In this document: piece by piece, positions 1 to 8,285 of the stretch
How positions within the stretch are numbered: the first letter of the stretch is position 1
How the letters are laid out: the number at the start of each line of letters is the position of its first letter
Assembly: GCA_965237595.1 (NCBI GenBank)
Contig: CBDEFY010000006.1
Span: 248,001 to 312,000, forward strand
Direction of reading: 5' to 3'
DNA length: 64,000 nt
Source: UBA9611 sp965237595
Lineage (GTDB): Bacteria > Chloroflexota > Dehalococcoidia > Lucifugimonadales > UBA3495
The notes under the pieces: model-generated
Seen by the model: the letters and a program-made list of their open reading frames with translations, nothing else
What the model was told of the DNA's origin: nothing
The model's database searches: none
Position numbers and translations under genes: made by a program

Positions 1-1094
1 TCCGGTGCGCTAAGCACCTGAACAGAACCGCTGGCCAAACGGGCGCTCTCCCGCATATTGGCAAGGCCGATTCCGCGTTTGGCCGGCGATAGAGCGTTGT
101 GGATCGTGGAGGGTTCGAATCCCACACCGTCGTCGGTGATCAATAGCAAGACGTTGGACCGGGTGTAAGACAACCTGACCCTCGCTATATTGGCCTGGGC
201 GTGCAGTCTTATGTTGCTCAGCGCCTCTTGGACAATCCGAATAACGGCCAGTTTATTGCGTTGGTCTATTCCTTGGGGTTCTTCTCCATCCACCACCATT
301 GAGGTCTTTATACCTTCATCGGCCAGCCGGGAAAGACCTCGGGAAATGACATCTCTTATAGGATTAGAGGTTATTGCCAGTGGCTGGAGATCCCACACCG
401 CACGGCTCACCTGCTCCAGACCGAGCTTTGCCAGGGCGTGGGTCGACTCCAACTCAGCTCTCGCTACTAATGGGTCTGAATCCATCAGTTCCTTGACCGT
501 GTCCATCCGGAGCATAATCCCGATCAATGAATGTTCTACGGTGTCGTGGAGATCGCGCGACAAACGATTACGTTCTTCAACCAATGACAGCTGCCGCCAC
601 AAATCATCCGATATCCCGTGCGCATTGACGTCCAACATATAACAGTAGCTGCGAATGAACCGACCGTTTGCATCCATTTCCGCGACCGCCGAGAGAAGAA
701 CGTCGATCACATCCCCGTTCTTTTTCACCATTTGGTAAGCAACATCTCTGGCGGAACCGGTCTTGATAAATTTGGGCAGAGCACCCTCAACGGCGAACCG
801 GCGCGACTCCTCGGTCAAAAACTCCGATGACTTGCGGCCGATTACCTCGCCCTCTTCATATCCCAGAACCTCGAGCCAATTACGATGGACGGACACCAAT
901 TGCTGGCCTGCGCCAATCGAGTGCATCATGACCGGAGTGTTTTCGTATATCGCCCGAAATGAATATTCCTCGGCTGGCGGCTACCCTCCGGTTTGCGGTC
1001 CCGTAGGCTCTGGCGCCACTAAGGCCCCGGTATTTTCAAGTGTGAATTGGTTCTCTTTGCTAACAGTATCTTCTGGCTTGTCTGGACCCTTCAT
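1..1094 (-). pseudogene. PAS-domain sensor histidine kinase (HisKA_3 type), 3' end outside window, in-frame TAG
   Basis: The minus strand reads continuously from a PAS domain (ENTPVMMHS..., LGYEEGEVIGR) into a HisKA_3 dimerisation motif (LSRDLHDTVEHSL, His codon at 546-548) and a HATPase_c domain (DDGVGFEP, KRGIGLANMRE) that runs off the window. This is the NarX/LiaS/DegS-like kinase class that phosphorylates a response regulator; none is visible here. The only ATG with good placement is at 1094, 12 bases after the MarR stop, but codon 38 of that frame is TAG (981-983), just before the PAS domain. Translation could restart at the double ATG ending at 929, which would remove the first PAS strand. 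Either the gene is broken, it is re-initiated, or the base is an assembly error. Family assignment is strong; functionality is doubtful. Confidence 0.8.
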
Positions 1095-1105
1095 ACACTT
1101 CTATC

Positions 1106-1579
1106 CTATGAAACGGTCAGCGCTGCCGCGACCGAAAGGTTTTCGCTCAGATCTTGCCAACGTCTTTGGCCAAGCCGTTCTAAAACTTCGTCTTGTACTT
1201 CGTCCCACATCGGAATCGCTATCGCCACGATGCCCCTTCCCTTGGGCGCAATTGACAATTCTCGCGTGCGGCGGTCCTGACCCGGCGTCATCTTGATGAG
1301 CCCGCGGGTTACAAGGGGCCGGAGCAACCGCGATAATGATGTCCGGTCCATCACCAATTCGTCCGCCAAATTATTGACGGTCGTCGGGCCGATAGAGACC
1401 AGCGTGACAAGTACCGGGAGTTGGGTGGACCTCAGGCCCGACGGCCTTAAGGCTTCGTCGTACATCTGCGTAATTGCCCGGGATACTTTTCGAAGATTTA
1501 GACAGACGCATGTGGCTACAATGTAGGTGCACTTGTCCACATCCGGTTCATCAATGGCCGGGTCAAGAAACTCTTTCAT
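1106..1579 (-). CDS. MarR-family transcriptional regulator
   Basis: A 157-residue protein of the usual MarR length. It has the helical N-terminus, the winged helix-turn-helix (TTVNNLADELVMDRTSLSRLLRPLVTRGLI) and the wing with the conserved DRRTRELSIAPKG segment. MarR proteins are dimeric repressors released by small ligands or oxidants. Several cysteines near residues 17-26 (TCVCLN) could sense redox state, but that is inference. The broken histidine kinase follows by 12 bases on the same strand, so the two probably shared a transcript. ATG at 1579 abuts a good -10 box, so either the mRNA starts inside the frame and a downstream GTG is used, or another promoter exists. Confidence 0.85.
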   Translation of the reverse strand: MKEFLDPAIDEPDVDKCTYIVATCVCLNLRKVSRAITQMYDEALRPSGLRSTQLPVLVTLVSIGPTTVNNLADELVMDRTSLSRLLRPLVTRGLIKMTPGQDRRTRELSIAPKGRGIVAIAIPMWDEVQDEVLERLGQRRWQDLSENLSVAAALTVS

Positions 1580-1608
1580 ATATTAAGAGTGTACACACCT
1601 AATGTCCA
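1580..1608 (-). promoter_or_regulatory. Candidate promoter and operator of the marR gene
   Basis: On the minus strand TGGACA and TAATAT are separated by exactly 17 bases. The spacer contains the perfect 8-bp palindrome GTGTACAC (1589-1596), with weaker symmetry outside it. A palindrome between -35 and -10 is where an autorepressing MarR dimer would bind. The -10 lies directly against the annotated ATG, which is odd and leaves the true transcription start open. Confidence 0.4.
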
Positions 1609-1788
1609 CCCGTCAAACGGGGCGGCGCCTAACCGAGTCGTTGTACCCGATTGCAGCAGCGCTTCAAGGGACTGCCCCCGGAAGTCAGCCGTGCCAACGG
1701 TCTAGCCCAGCCCATAGCTTGATTTCGGTTGCCTCCCACTTGGGGGTCTGTTACGCTTTCGCTCAATATCCTTTGTCAGTGAGTCCCC

Positions 1789-2541
1789 TTGACCCAGGAA
1801 AGATCCCACCAAGCCGACCTGTTCGTCACCTGCATCGTCGACCAGTTCTATCCGGAGGTCGGTGTCAGCGTGGTGAAAGTGCTGCGGCGGCTGGGCGTGA
1901 CCGTGGGCTTCCCCAAGGACCAGACCTGCTGCGGCCAGCCCGTCTACAACGCTGGGTTCACGCAGGAGGCCCGCACCTTGGCCAAGCGGGTTTTGGAGCA
2001 GTTCCGGGACAGCAAGTACGTGGTGGTCCCATCGGGCTCCTGCGCCGCCACCATACGTGTCTACTATCTGGAGCTGTTCGCCGACGACCCCGGACTGCTG
2101 GCTGAGGCCAAGGCCCTGGCCGCCAAGACCTGCGAGTTCTCCGAGTTCTTGGTGAAAGTGCTGGGAGTAGAGGACGCCTCCCTGTGCGGGGCCAGCCACC
2201 AAGGCACCGCCACCTTTCACCCTAGTTGCCATCTTCTCCGAGAGCTGGAAATCGACGAAGAGCCCATGAAGCTGCTGCGCTCTGTCCCAGGGCTGGAGGA
2301 GAAGGAGTTGGAGGGGGCGGAGGTCTGCTGCGGCTTCGGCGGCACATTCGCCGTGAAATTCCCCCACATCTCCGAGGGAATGGTGGCCGACAAGACTGCC
2401 AACGTTCAGGCCAGCGGCGCCGAAACACTGGTGTCTTGCGACATGAGCTGCCTGATGAACATCGGCGGGGCATTGAACCGCCAAGGCTCGGCCGTAAAAG
2501 TACGGCATCTGGCCCAGATTCTGGACGCCGACTCCCATTAA
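1789..2541 (+). CDS. lutA: LutA-type (Fe-S)-binding subunit of lactate oxidation complex
   Basis: A 250-residue protein with two cysteine-rich CCG domains: TCCGQPVYN near residue 47 with a following GSCAA segment, and EVCCGFGG near residue 180 with SCDMSCLMNIGG. This matches LutA/YkgE, the small subunit of the LutABC L-lactate oxidising system that feeds electrons from lactate into the chain through iron-sulfur centres. The TTG at 1789 is taken as start because the nearest upstream GTG is in another frame. lutB and lutC follow at once on the same strand. Length and motif order agree with the family. Confidence 0.9.
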   Translation: MTQERSHQADLFVTCIVDQFYPEVGVSVVKVLRRLGVTVGFPKDQTCCGQPVYNAGFTQEARTLAKRVLEQFRDSKYVVVPSGSCAATIRVYYLELFADDPGLLAEAKALAAKTCEFSEFLVKVLGVEDASLCGASHQGTATFHPSCHLLRELEIDEEPMKLLRSVPGLEEKELEGAEVCCGFGGTFAVKFPHISEGMVADKTANVQASGAETLVSCDMSCLMNIGGALNRQGSAVKVRHLAQILDADSH

Positions 2542-2573
2542 CCTCGATAAAAAAACACGAGGGACCAAACCCG

Positions 2574-4052
2574 TTGGCCGAGATTAAAACAAAAGAATTC
2601 TCCGCCGCGTCGGCCCAGGCCATGCGGAACCCCCAACTGCGCCGGGCCTTGGACCGGGTTGGCTCCGGGTTCGACGTGGCCCGCCGCAACGCCATCGAGG
2701 ACGTGACCCCCGAGGTGTGGGAGCGTTGGCGGCAGGAGGCCCGGGACATCAAGGTCCATACCATTGAACACTTGGACTATTACTTGGACCTCCTCCACAC
2801 CAACGTCACCGCCGCCGGAGGAAACCTTCATTTCGCCAAGGACGCAGGCCAAGCCAACGAGATAGTCGCCCATATCGCCCGCACCGGGAACGTCAAGGTC
2901 GCCACCAAAAGCAAGAGCATGGTGTCCGAGGAACTGGGCCTGAACCCGGTTTTGGAATCCATGGGAGTGGACGTATACGAGACGGACCTGGGCGAATACA
3001 TCATCCAACTGGCCGATGAGACGCCCTCCCACTTGGTGGCCCCCGCTCTGCACAAGTCCAAGGAAGATGTGGCCGAACTCTTCGCCGAGAAGCTGGGAAT
3101 CCCCTACGACGAGGACATCTACCACATGGCCGCCACGGCCCGGACGGTGCTGCGGGACAAGTTCATGGAGGCCGACCTGGGCATCAGCGGGGCAAACTTC
3201 GTGGTGGCCGAGACCGGCACCCTGGTAATCATCACCAACGAGGGCAACGGCCGTCTCTGCACCTCGGCCCCCCGGGTACACATTGGCATCACCGGCATGG
3301 AGAAAGTGATTCCGTCCATGCAGGACTTGGCCGTCTTCCTCCGGCTGCTGGCCCGTTCCGCCACCGGCCAGCGCATCACCAGCTATGTGAGCATGACCAC
3401 CGGCCCTCGCCGCTCGGATGACGAGGACGGCCCCGAGGAATTCCATCTCATCTTGGTGGACAACGGCCGCTCCCGCATGTTGGCCGACCCGGCATTGCGG
3501 GAGGCGCTCTACTGCATCCGCTGCGGGGCTTGCTTGAACATCTGCCCGGTCTACCAGCGGGTGGGCGGCCACGCCTACGGTTGGGTGTATCCCGGTCCCA
3601 TCGGCGCGGTGGTCTCGCCAATGTTGGTTGGGCTGCCCCAGGCCAAAGAACTGCCCCAGGCTTCAAGCCTCTGTGGGGCCTGTCGGGAAGCCTGCCCCAT
3701 CAAGATAGACATCCCTAAGATGCTCTTGGACCTGCGCAAAAAGACCGCCGAAAGCCCAGACAAAAGCCAACGCTCCGCACCGCAGTCGGAACGGGTAATC
3801 GCCCGGCTCTACGCCAAGTTGATGAGCAGCCCCGGTCTGCTGCGTCTGGCTGTCAGATGCGGACGCATCCTACAGAAACTGGAGCGCGTGATTCCGTTCT
3901 CCCCTTTCACCAAGGATGGGAGATGGATCAGAAAGGCGCCTCTCCCTCTCCTGTCCCAGTGGACCCGGTCCAGAGACCTGCCCACCCTGCCCAAACAGAC
4001 CTTCCACGAAGTATGGGAGCAGGGGATTGCAGACGGGCCGCGCGATGACTGA
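2574..4052 (+). CDS. lutB: LutB-type iron-sulfur LUD-domain protein
   Basis: A 492-residue protein: an N-terminal LUD domain (GISGANFVVAETGTLVI near residue 210) followed by two ferredoxin-like clusters, CIRCGACLNICP near residue 312 and CGACREACPI near 366. These are expected to bind [4Fe-4S] centres. Together with LutA and LutC it forms the lactate oxidation system. The open frame extends upstream into lutA, but the TTG at 2574 lies 9 bases after a GAGGGA ribosome site and starts the family-like sequence. The gene overlaps lutC by 8 bases, pointing to coupled translation. Confidence 0.92.
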   Translation: MAEIKTKEFSAASAQAMRNPQLRRALDRVGSGFDVARRNAIEDVTPEVWERWRQEARDIKVHTIEHLDYYLDLLHTNVTAAGGNLHFAKDAGQANEIVAHIARTGNVKVATKSKSMVSEELGLNPVLESMGVDVYETDLGEYIIQLADETPSHLVAPALHKSKEDVAELFAEKLGIPYDEDIYHMAATARTVLRDKFMEADLGISGANFVVAETGTLVIITNEGNGRLCTSAPRVHIGITGMEKVIPSMQDLAVFLRLLARSATGQRITSYVSMTTGPRRSDDEDGPEEFHLILVDNGRSRMLADPALREALYCIRCGACLNICPVYQRVGGHAYGWVYPGPIGAVVSPMLVGLPQAKELPQASSLCGACREACPIKIDIPKMLLDLRKKTAESPDKSQRSAPQSERVIARLYAKLMSSPGLLRLAVRCGRILQKLERVIPFSPFTKDGRWIRKAPLPLLSQWTRSRDLPTLPKQTFHEVWEQGIADGPRDD

Positions 4053-4800
4053 CCAAGATACCAGCGTGCCCGGTGTACCAAAAGAAGCTTTCCTCCAGTC
4101 CGTGAGGGAAACCCTGGGGCGGGACAACATTCCTCCGGCCCAGCCCTACCCGCGGTTGCTCGAAACCACCGCCGACTTGGAGCGTCAGGCATCGGAGATA
4201 CGCCAAAGGGCCTTAGAAAACCGCCCGGCCATCTTGGATAAGCTGGCCGACATGGCGGATAAGGGCGGCTGGAAAGTCTTCCGGGCCGCCGGAGGCGAAG
4301 AGGCCATCGGGTACATCGAGTCCTTGGCCGAAAATTCCGGCGTCTCCAATATCGTCCGCTCCGCTCAAGAGGTCTTCGACCAAGCCCCGGTGGACGCCGC
4401 GCTGGCCAACCTGGGCTTGAAGGTAACCACCGTGCTCCGGGACGAAGCCAATCCCCGAGAGACGCTGCGCGAGGAGATACGGCGGGCCGACATGGGCATC
4501 ACGGGGGCCGATTACGCCCTGGCCGAGACCGGCTCCTTGATTATCCTGCCCCGCCGCGGGCTGAGCCGGCTGGTCTCCTTGGTCCCGCCGGTCCACGTGG
4601 CGTTGGTGCGCCCCGAGGACGTGCTGGAGTCCCTGGACGACCTGTTTTTGTTGCGGCGGCTGGAGTATCATCAGCGGGGCGGCGAGATGGGCAGCTACCT
4701 GAACTTCATCACCGGGCCCAGCCGCACCGCCGATATCGAAATGACCATCGTGGAAGGCGTCCACGGCCCCAAAGAGGTGCACATGGTCCTTTTGGGTTAG
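4045..4800 (+). CDS. lutC: LutC-type LUD-domain protein
   Basis: A 251-residue LUD (DUF162) protein; the signature is GITGADYALAETGSLIIL followed by VPPVHVALVRPEDVLESL. It is the third component of LutABC. The start chosen is the ATG at 4045, inside the lutB stop region (overlap of 8 bases); the longer open frame upstream is lutB sequence in another frame. The N-terminal half varies among LutC proteins and shows nothing further. The order lutA-lutB-lutC on one strand without gaps indicates one transcript, and no dedicated GntR-type LutR regulator is adjacent. Confidence 0.9.
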   Translation: MTDQDTSVPGVPKEAFLQSVRETLGRDNIPPAQPYPRLLETTADLERQASEIRQRALENRPAILDKLADMADKGGWKVFRAAGGEEAIGYIESLAENSGVSNIVRSAQEVFDQAPVDAALANLGLKVTTVLRDEANPRETLREEIRRADMGITGADYALAETGSLIILPRRGLSRLVSLVPPVHVALVRPEDVLESLDDLFLLRRLEYHQRGGEMGSYLNFITGPSRTADIEMTIVEGVHGPKEVHMVLLG

Positions 4801-4839
4801 CTCCTCATCAATCAGAAACTGACCGATAGGTGAAGATCC

Positions 4840-5181
4840 ATGCCGATGCGCGTCGGATTCGCCGAGTTTCGCAGACAGATGCTGGAGCGGGACTTGGAGG
4901 CCATCGAGGAAATGATTCCCATCCTGGGCGTGGAGAAAGTCATCCTTACCGGGGACATGGCCGCCGAGGACTACAGCCCAGACACCAAGATTGAGTTGGT
5001 CATCGTCCATAACACCGAATATTCCTTTGGACGCCGCGCCGATTTCTTCTCGTACCACCTGCCAAGTTCAGTGGACATCGACACGCTGGTCTACACGCCG
5101 GCGGAATTTGAGGAAATGCGGGAGAAGCTGCCGGCGTTGGCCAAGGCTTGCCGCGAGGGACGGGAGATATACAATGCCTGA
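4840..5181 (+). CDS. MNT-type nucleotidyltransferase-like protein with degenerate active site
   Basis: A 113-residue protein with the layout of minimal nucleotidyltransferases that pair with HEPN proteins. The glycine loop and metal motif, normally GSxxxG...SDxD, read GDMAAEDYSPDTKIELVIV: the Ser is Asp and both metal-binding Asp positions appear as Lys and Glu. The later strand and the family's C-terminal tail (DIDTLVYTPAEFEEM) are kept. In known MntA/HepT pairs MNT AMPylates the HEPN toxin; this copy looks unable to do so. It overlaps the HEPN gene by 8 bases, so the pair is translationally coupled. Confidence 0.75.
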   Translation: MPMRVGFAEFRRQMLERDLEAIEEMIPILGVEKVILTGDMAAEDYSPDTKIELVIVHNTEYSFGRRADFFSYHLPSSVDIDTLVYTPAEFEEMREKLPALAKACREGREIYNA

Positions 5182-5575
5182 TTACTTGGCAGAGGGCGCC
5201 CGCTGGATGCGCCAGGCCGAGCAAGACTTGGAAGACGCCCGCTTCCTCCGGGAAGGCGGCCGGCACAACCTAGCCTGCTTCATGGGACAGCAGGCGGCGG
5301 AAAAGGCCATCAAGGCCTACCTGTACCACAAGAGGGTTGAGGACGTTTGGGGCCACTCGCTGTTGGACCTGTGCGAAGACGCCAAGCTCTTCGACATGAT
5401 GTTCGATACGGTTAAGGCCGAAGCCCGGCAGTTGGACAAGTACCACTACATCACCAGGTACCCGGAATACCTGCCCAGCGGCACCTGCTCCGAGGCCTTT
5501 GACGGTGTTGACTCGGAGCGTTCCATCGAACTTTCCAAGCAGGTTGTGGAGTTCGCCCGAGAGCGGATAGTCTAA
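5174..5575 (+). CDS. HEPN-domain protein, partner of the upstream MNT protein
   Basis: A 133-residue all-helical HEPN protein (PF05168 type). Recognisable segments are the amphipathic start (WMRQAEQDLEDARFL), QQAAEKAIKAYLY, GHSLLDLCEDA and the tail YITRYPEYLPSG. HEPN proteins of MNT/HEPN pairs are often RNases that cut tRNA or mRNA. A clean Rx4-6H motif is not obvious; the nearest candidate is RQLDKYHY. It starts at the ATG at 5174 inside the end of the MNT gene. Toxin-antitoxin function is inferred from pairing; with a degenerate partner the module may have another role. Confidence 0.8.
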   Translation: MPDYLAEGARWMRQAEQDLEDARFLREGGRHNLACFMGQQAAEKAIKAYLYHKRVEDVWGHSLLDLCEDAKLFDMMFDTVKAEARQLDKYHYITRYPEYLPSGTCSEAFDGVDSERSIELSKQVVEFARERIV

Positions 5576-6753
5576 ATCCCCCCAACCCCCCTTTGGAAAG
5601 GGGGGCGAAGGGGGGGGGTTCGGTTTCCCAGCAGGAACAACCGCACCGCCCGTTCCGCCGTCCCCTCCAACATCTCTCCGGTCCGGCTGAGGGCCTTCTC
5701 GAAGGTCATGGAGCCGTCGGAGATGCACAGTATCGCCACCACACCGTGCTGGTATAGTTCCTCGTGTCCCTCACCCAGACTGCCCGCGAGAAGCACCGTG
5801 GGTACGCCGTGTGCACTGGCATGCCGCGCCACACCCACCGGGGCTTTGTCGAAGACCGTGGACCGGTCGGCGCGGCCCTCTCCGGTTATGACCAGGTCTG
5901 CCCCGGCCAGGTGGGAGTCGAAGTCCAGTACTTGGCAGACCATGTCGATGCCCGACTGTATCTGGGCCCCAGCGAAGGCCATCAGACCAGCCCCCAGTCC
6001 TCCGGCGGCGCCCGCTCCGGGCGTGTTTAAGACATCCCTACCCGTATCCCTCTTGACCACCTGGGCGAATTTCAGCAGGGCGGCGTCCAGTTGGGCGACC
6101 ACCTCTTCCGACGCACCTTTTTGAGGACCGTACACCGCCGAAGCACCCGTGGGCCCGCACAGCGGGTTGGTCACGTCGGTGGCGGCGATTATCTCCGCGC
6201 CAGCAATCTGGTCCAGCAGCCCCGACGTATCAACGCGGTGCAAACGCGCCAAGGCAGCGCCGCCGGGGGGCAGGGCATTTCCGGCTGAGTCCAAGAACTT
6301 CGCGCCCAAAGCGGTAGCCATGCCCGCACCGCCGTCGTTGGTGGCGCTGCCTCCCAGGCCGACAATCACTCTCCGGTAGCCCCGCTCCAAGGTCTCTTTC
6401 AATATCTGGCCGGTTCCCAGTGTGGTGGTCACCTTTGGGTTGCGCCGGCGGGGCGGCACGATGGCCAGACCCGAGGCCCTGGCCATCTCAATCACGGCGG
6501 TGCGGCCGTCGCCCATGACTCCCCACTGCGCCTCCACCTGTTGGTTGATGGGCCCGGTTACCGTGCTGGTGAAGATCTGACCACCGGTGGCGTCCACCAG
6601 AGCATGCAGTGTCCCGTCGCCGCCATCGGCCACGGGAACCAACACCGTCTCCGCATCGGGAACCGCAGCGAGAACTCCCCGGGCGATTGCGCGGGCGGCT
6701 TCAAGACCAGAGATGCCGCCCTTGAACCCTTGAGGGGCGATAACTACCTTCAT
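5572..6753 (-). CDS. Glycerate kinase (GlxK/GarK family)
   Basis: A 393-residue member of the PF02595 glycerate kinase family, which phosphorylates D-glycerate and links glyoxylate/serine catabolism to glycolysis. Typical segments are the start MKVVIAPQGFKGGISGLEAA, VADGGDGTLHALVDATGG, VGLGGSATNDGGAGMATALG and ITGEGRADRSTVFDK. The frame is open 30 codons further upstream, but the family begins at the ATG at 6753. The last ~15 codons (PPLRPPFQRGVGGI) are translated from the C/G palindrome, so the native C-terminus seems to have been replaced by repeat sequence. Its stop overlaps the HEPN stop tail to tail. Confidence 0.9.
   Translation of the reverse strand: MKVVIAPQGFKGGISGLEAARAIARGVLAAVPDAETVLVPVADGGDGTLHALVDATGGQIFTSTVTGPINQQVEAQWGVMGDGRTAVIEMARASGLAIVPPRRRNPKVTTTLGTGQILKETLERGYRRVIVGLGGSATNDGGAGMATALGAKFLDSAGNALPPGGAALARLHRVDTSGLLDQIAGAEIIAATDVTNPLCGPTGASAVYGPQKGASEEVVAQLDAALLKFAQVVKRDTGRDVLNTPGAGAAGGLGAGLMAFAGAQIQSGIDMVCQVLDFDSHLAGADLVITGEGRADRSTVFDKAPVGVARHASAHGVPTVLLAGSLGEGHEELYQHGVVAILCISDGSMTFEKALSRTGEMLEGTAERAVRLFLLGNRTPPLRPPFQRGVGGI
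5575..5619. repeat. C/G-run palindromic repeat, copy 1
   Basis: The sequence runs from C-rich to G-rich, with arms CCCCCCTTT (5586-5594) and AAAGGGGGG (5597-5605) around a GG loop, and outer C and G runs that can pair as well. A related element lies at 48872-48906. It sits exactly between convergent genes and could terminate both, but it is partly inside the glycerate kinase reading frame. Confidence 0.8.
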
Positions 6754-6944
6754 ATGGGGGTTGGAAGACACTGCCGGGGCGGATCTTGAGCCTAGATCGA
6801 GGCTCAGCCGCGGCCCGGCCATTATACACTCCGGGATACCCATCCCAGTCGGCCTTTGTTACAATCAAACCCGCCGTGGACCCCGCCCCTGCGGAGCCCA
6901 GATTGAAAGCCCAACTGGGGCACGGCATGTTTGGAGATTGCCCC

Positions 6945-8282
6945 ATGCCCACGCCCTCGAAAGACGACCTGAAGCGCCGGGCAGCGGAGGTCATCGATTT
7001 CAAGGCCGATGAACTCATCGCCCTGGCCCAGACAATATTGAAGAACCCCGAACCCGGATTTCGGGAGGTCAAGACCGCCAGACTGGTGGCCCAGAAATTC
7101 GGCGAGCTCGGGCTGCAACCCAGGTCTGGTTTGGCCGTGACCGGCGTGCGGGCCGATGCTTTGGGCAGTACCGCCGGACCGACCTTAGCGGTATTGGGAG
7201 AATTGGACTCTCTGATCGTCTCCCAACACCCCCACGCCGACCCGGACACCGGCGCGGCCCACGCCTGTGGGCACCATTGCCAGATATCAATGATGCTGGG
7301 CGCGGCCATGGCCCTCACCCAGTCCGATGTCTTGGAGTCGCTGGCGGGGCGCATCGCCTTTATGGCCGTCCCAGCCGAGGAATACATCGAGATTGAATAC
7401 CGGGATGGGCTGCGCGAGGAAGGCAAGATAGAGTTCCTGGGCGGCAAACCGGAACTGGTCCGCCTAGGTGAGTTCGACGACATCGACCTGGCCATGATGC
7501 TCCACACCACCAGCAACCCCGCCGAAAAATCGATGTGCGTCAGCAACACCAACAACGGCACCGTGGCCAAGCGTATCCAGTTCATCGGACGGGCCAGTCA
7601 CGCCGGTGGAGCGCCCCACCTGGGCATCAACGCCCTCAACGCCGCCACCATGGCCATGACCGCCATCAACTTCAACCGGGAGACCTTCCGGGATGAGGAC
7701 AGCATCCGCGTCCACCCCATCATCACCAAGGGCGGCGAAGCGGTGAGCGCCGTGCCCGCCGACGTGAGGATGGAGACCTTCGTCCGGGGCCGTACTCTGG
7801 AGGCCATCATGGACGCCAACGCCAAAGTTGACCGGGCGCTGAAGGCCGGGGCGATGGCGGTGGGCGCCAAGGTCAAGATTCAGACCATCCCCGGCTACAT
7901 GCCCCTGCAACAGAACAAGGGCATGGCTGATATTTTTAGAGCCAACGCCGCCAATCTGGTGGGCGAAGAGAACGTTGGCTACGTGGAACACCGGGGCGGC
8001 TCCACCGACATGGGCGACATCAGCCACCTGATGCCCACTATCCACCCATACGTGGGCGGGGCCACCGGCCTGGGCCATGGCGCGACCTACATCATCGAGG
8101 ACTACGGCCTGGCGGTGATCAAAGGGGCCAAGGCCCTGGCCTTCACGGCCATCGACCTACTGGGCGACGGCGCGTCCCACGGCAGCAGCATCGTGGGAGG
8201 TCAACGCCCGGACATGTCGGTCCCCGAATACCTGAAATTCATGCGTGACCTGGCCTCCGAAGAGACTTTCGAGGGTGCATAG
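6945..8282 (+). CDS. M20-family amidohydrolase/peptidase, copy 1
   Basis: A 445-residue M20D-like metal-dependent amidohydrolase. Metal-site segments are GAAHACGHHCQ, VPAEEYIE and the C-terminal RGGSTDMGDISHLMP; the lid domain has FIGRASHAGGAPHLGINALNA. Such enzymes hydrolyse N-acyl or aminoacyl amides, for example p-aminobenzoyl-glutamate, N-acyl amino acids or indole-acyl conjugates; the substrate cannot be told from sequence. ATG at 6945 is preferred: GGAG lies 8 bases before it and it matches the start of the next gene (MPTP). The next gene is a close paralogue 3 bases downstream, so this is a tandem duplication in one operon. Confidence 0.9.
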   Translation: MPTPSKDDLKRRAAEVIDFKADELIALAQTILKNPEPGFREVKTARLVAQKFGELGLQPRSGLAVTGVRADALGSTAGPTLAVLGELDSLIVSQHPHADPDTGAAHACGHHCQISMMLGAAMALTQSDVLESLAGRIAFMAVPAEEYIEIEYRDGLREEGKIEFLGGKPELVRLGEFDDIDLAMMLHTTSNPAEKSMCVSNTNNGTVAKRIQFIGRASHAGGAPHLGINALNAATMAMTAINFNRETFRDEDSIRVHPIITKGGEAVSAVPADVRMETFVRGRTLEAIMDANAKVDRALKAGAMAVGAKVKIQTIPGYMPLQQNKGMADIFRANAANLVGEENVGYVEHRGGSTDMGDISHLMPTIHPYVGGATGLGHGATYIIEDYGLAVIKGAKALAFTAIDLLGDGASHGSSIVGGQRPDMSVPEYLKFMRDLASEETFEGA

Positions 8283-8285
8283 CCC

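Noticed and set aside
111..121. GGTTCGAATCC, a tRNA T-loop-like string
   Set aside because: It lies within the histidine kinase ATP-binding region (GVGFEP codons) and no cloverleaf surrounds it.
978..983. Selenocysteine or other UGA recoding as the reason for the in-frame stops
   Set aside because: The stops are TAG and TAA, and no SECIS-like element was recognised after them.
190..1296. Several plus-strand open frames over the first 1.3 kb
   Set aside because: They are antisense to the histidine kinase and the MarR gene, which have clear domain motifs on the minus strand.
2538..3572. 344-residue minus-strand frame over lutB
   Set aside because: Low-complexity shadow of a GC-rich gene; lutB has iron-sulfur and LUD motifs on the other strand.
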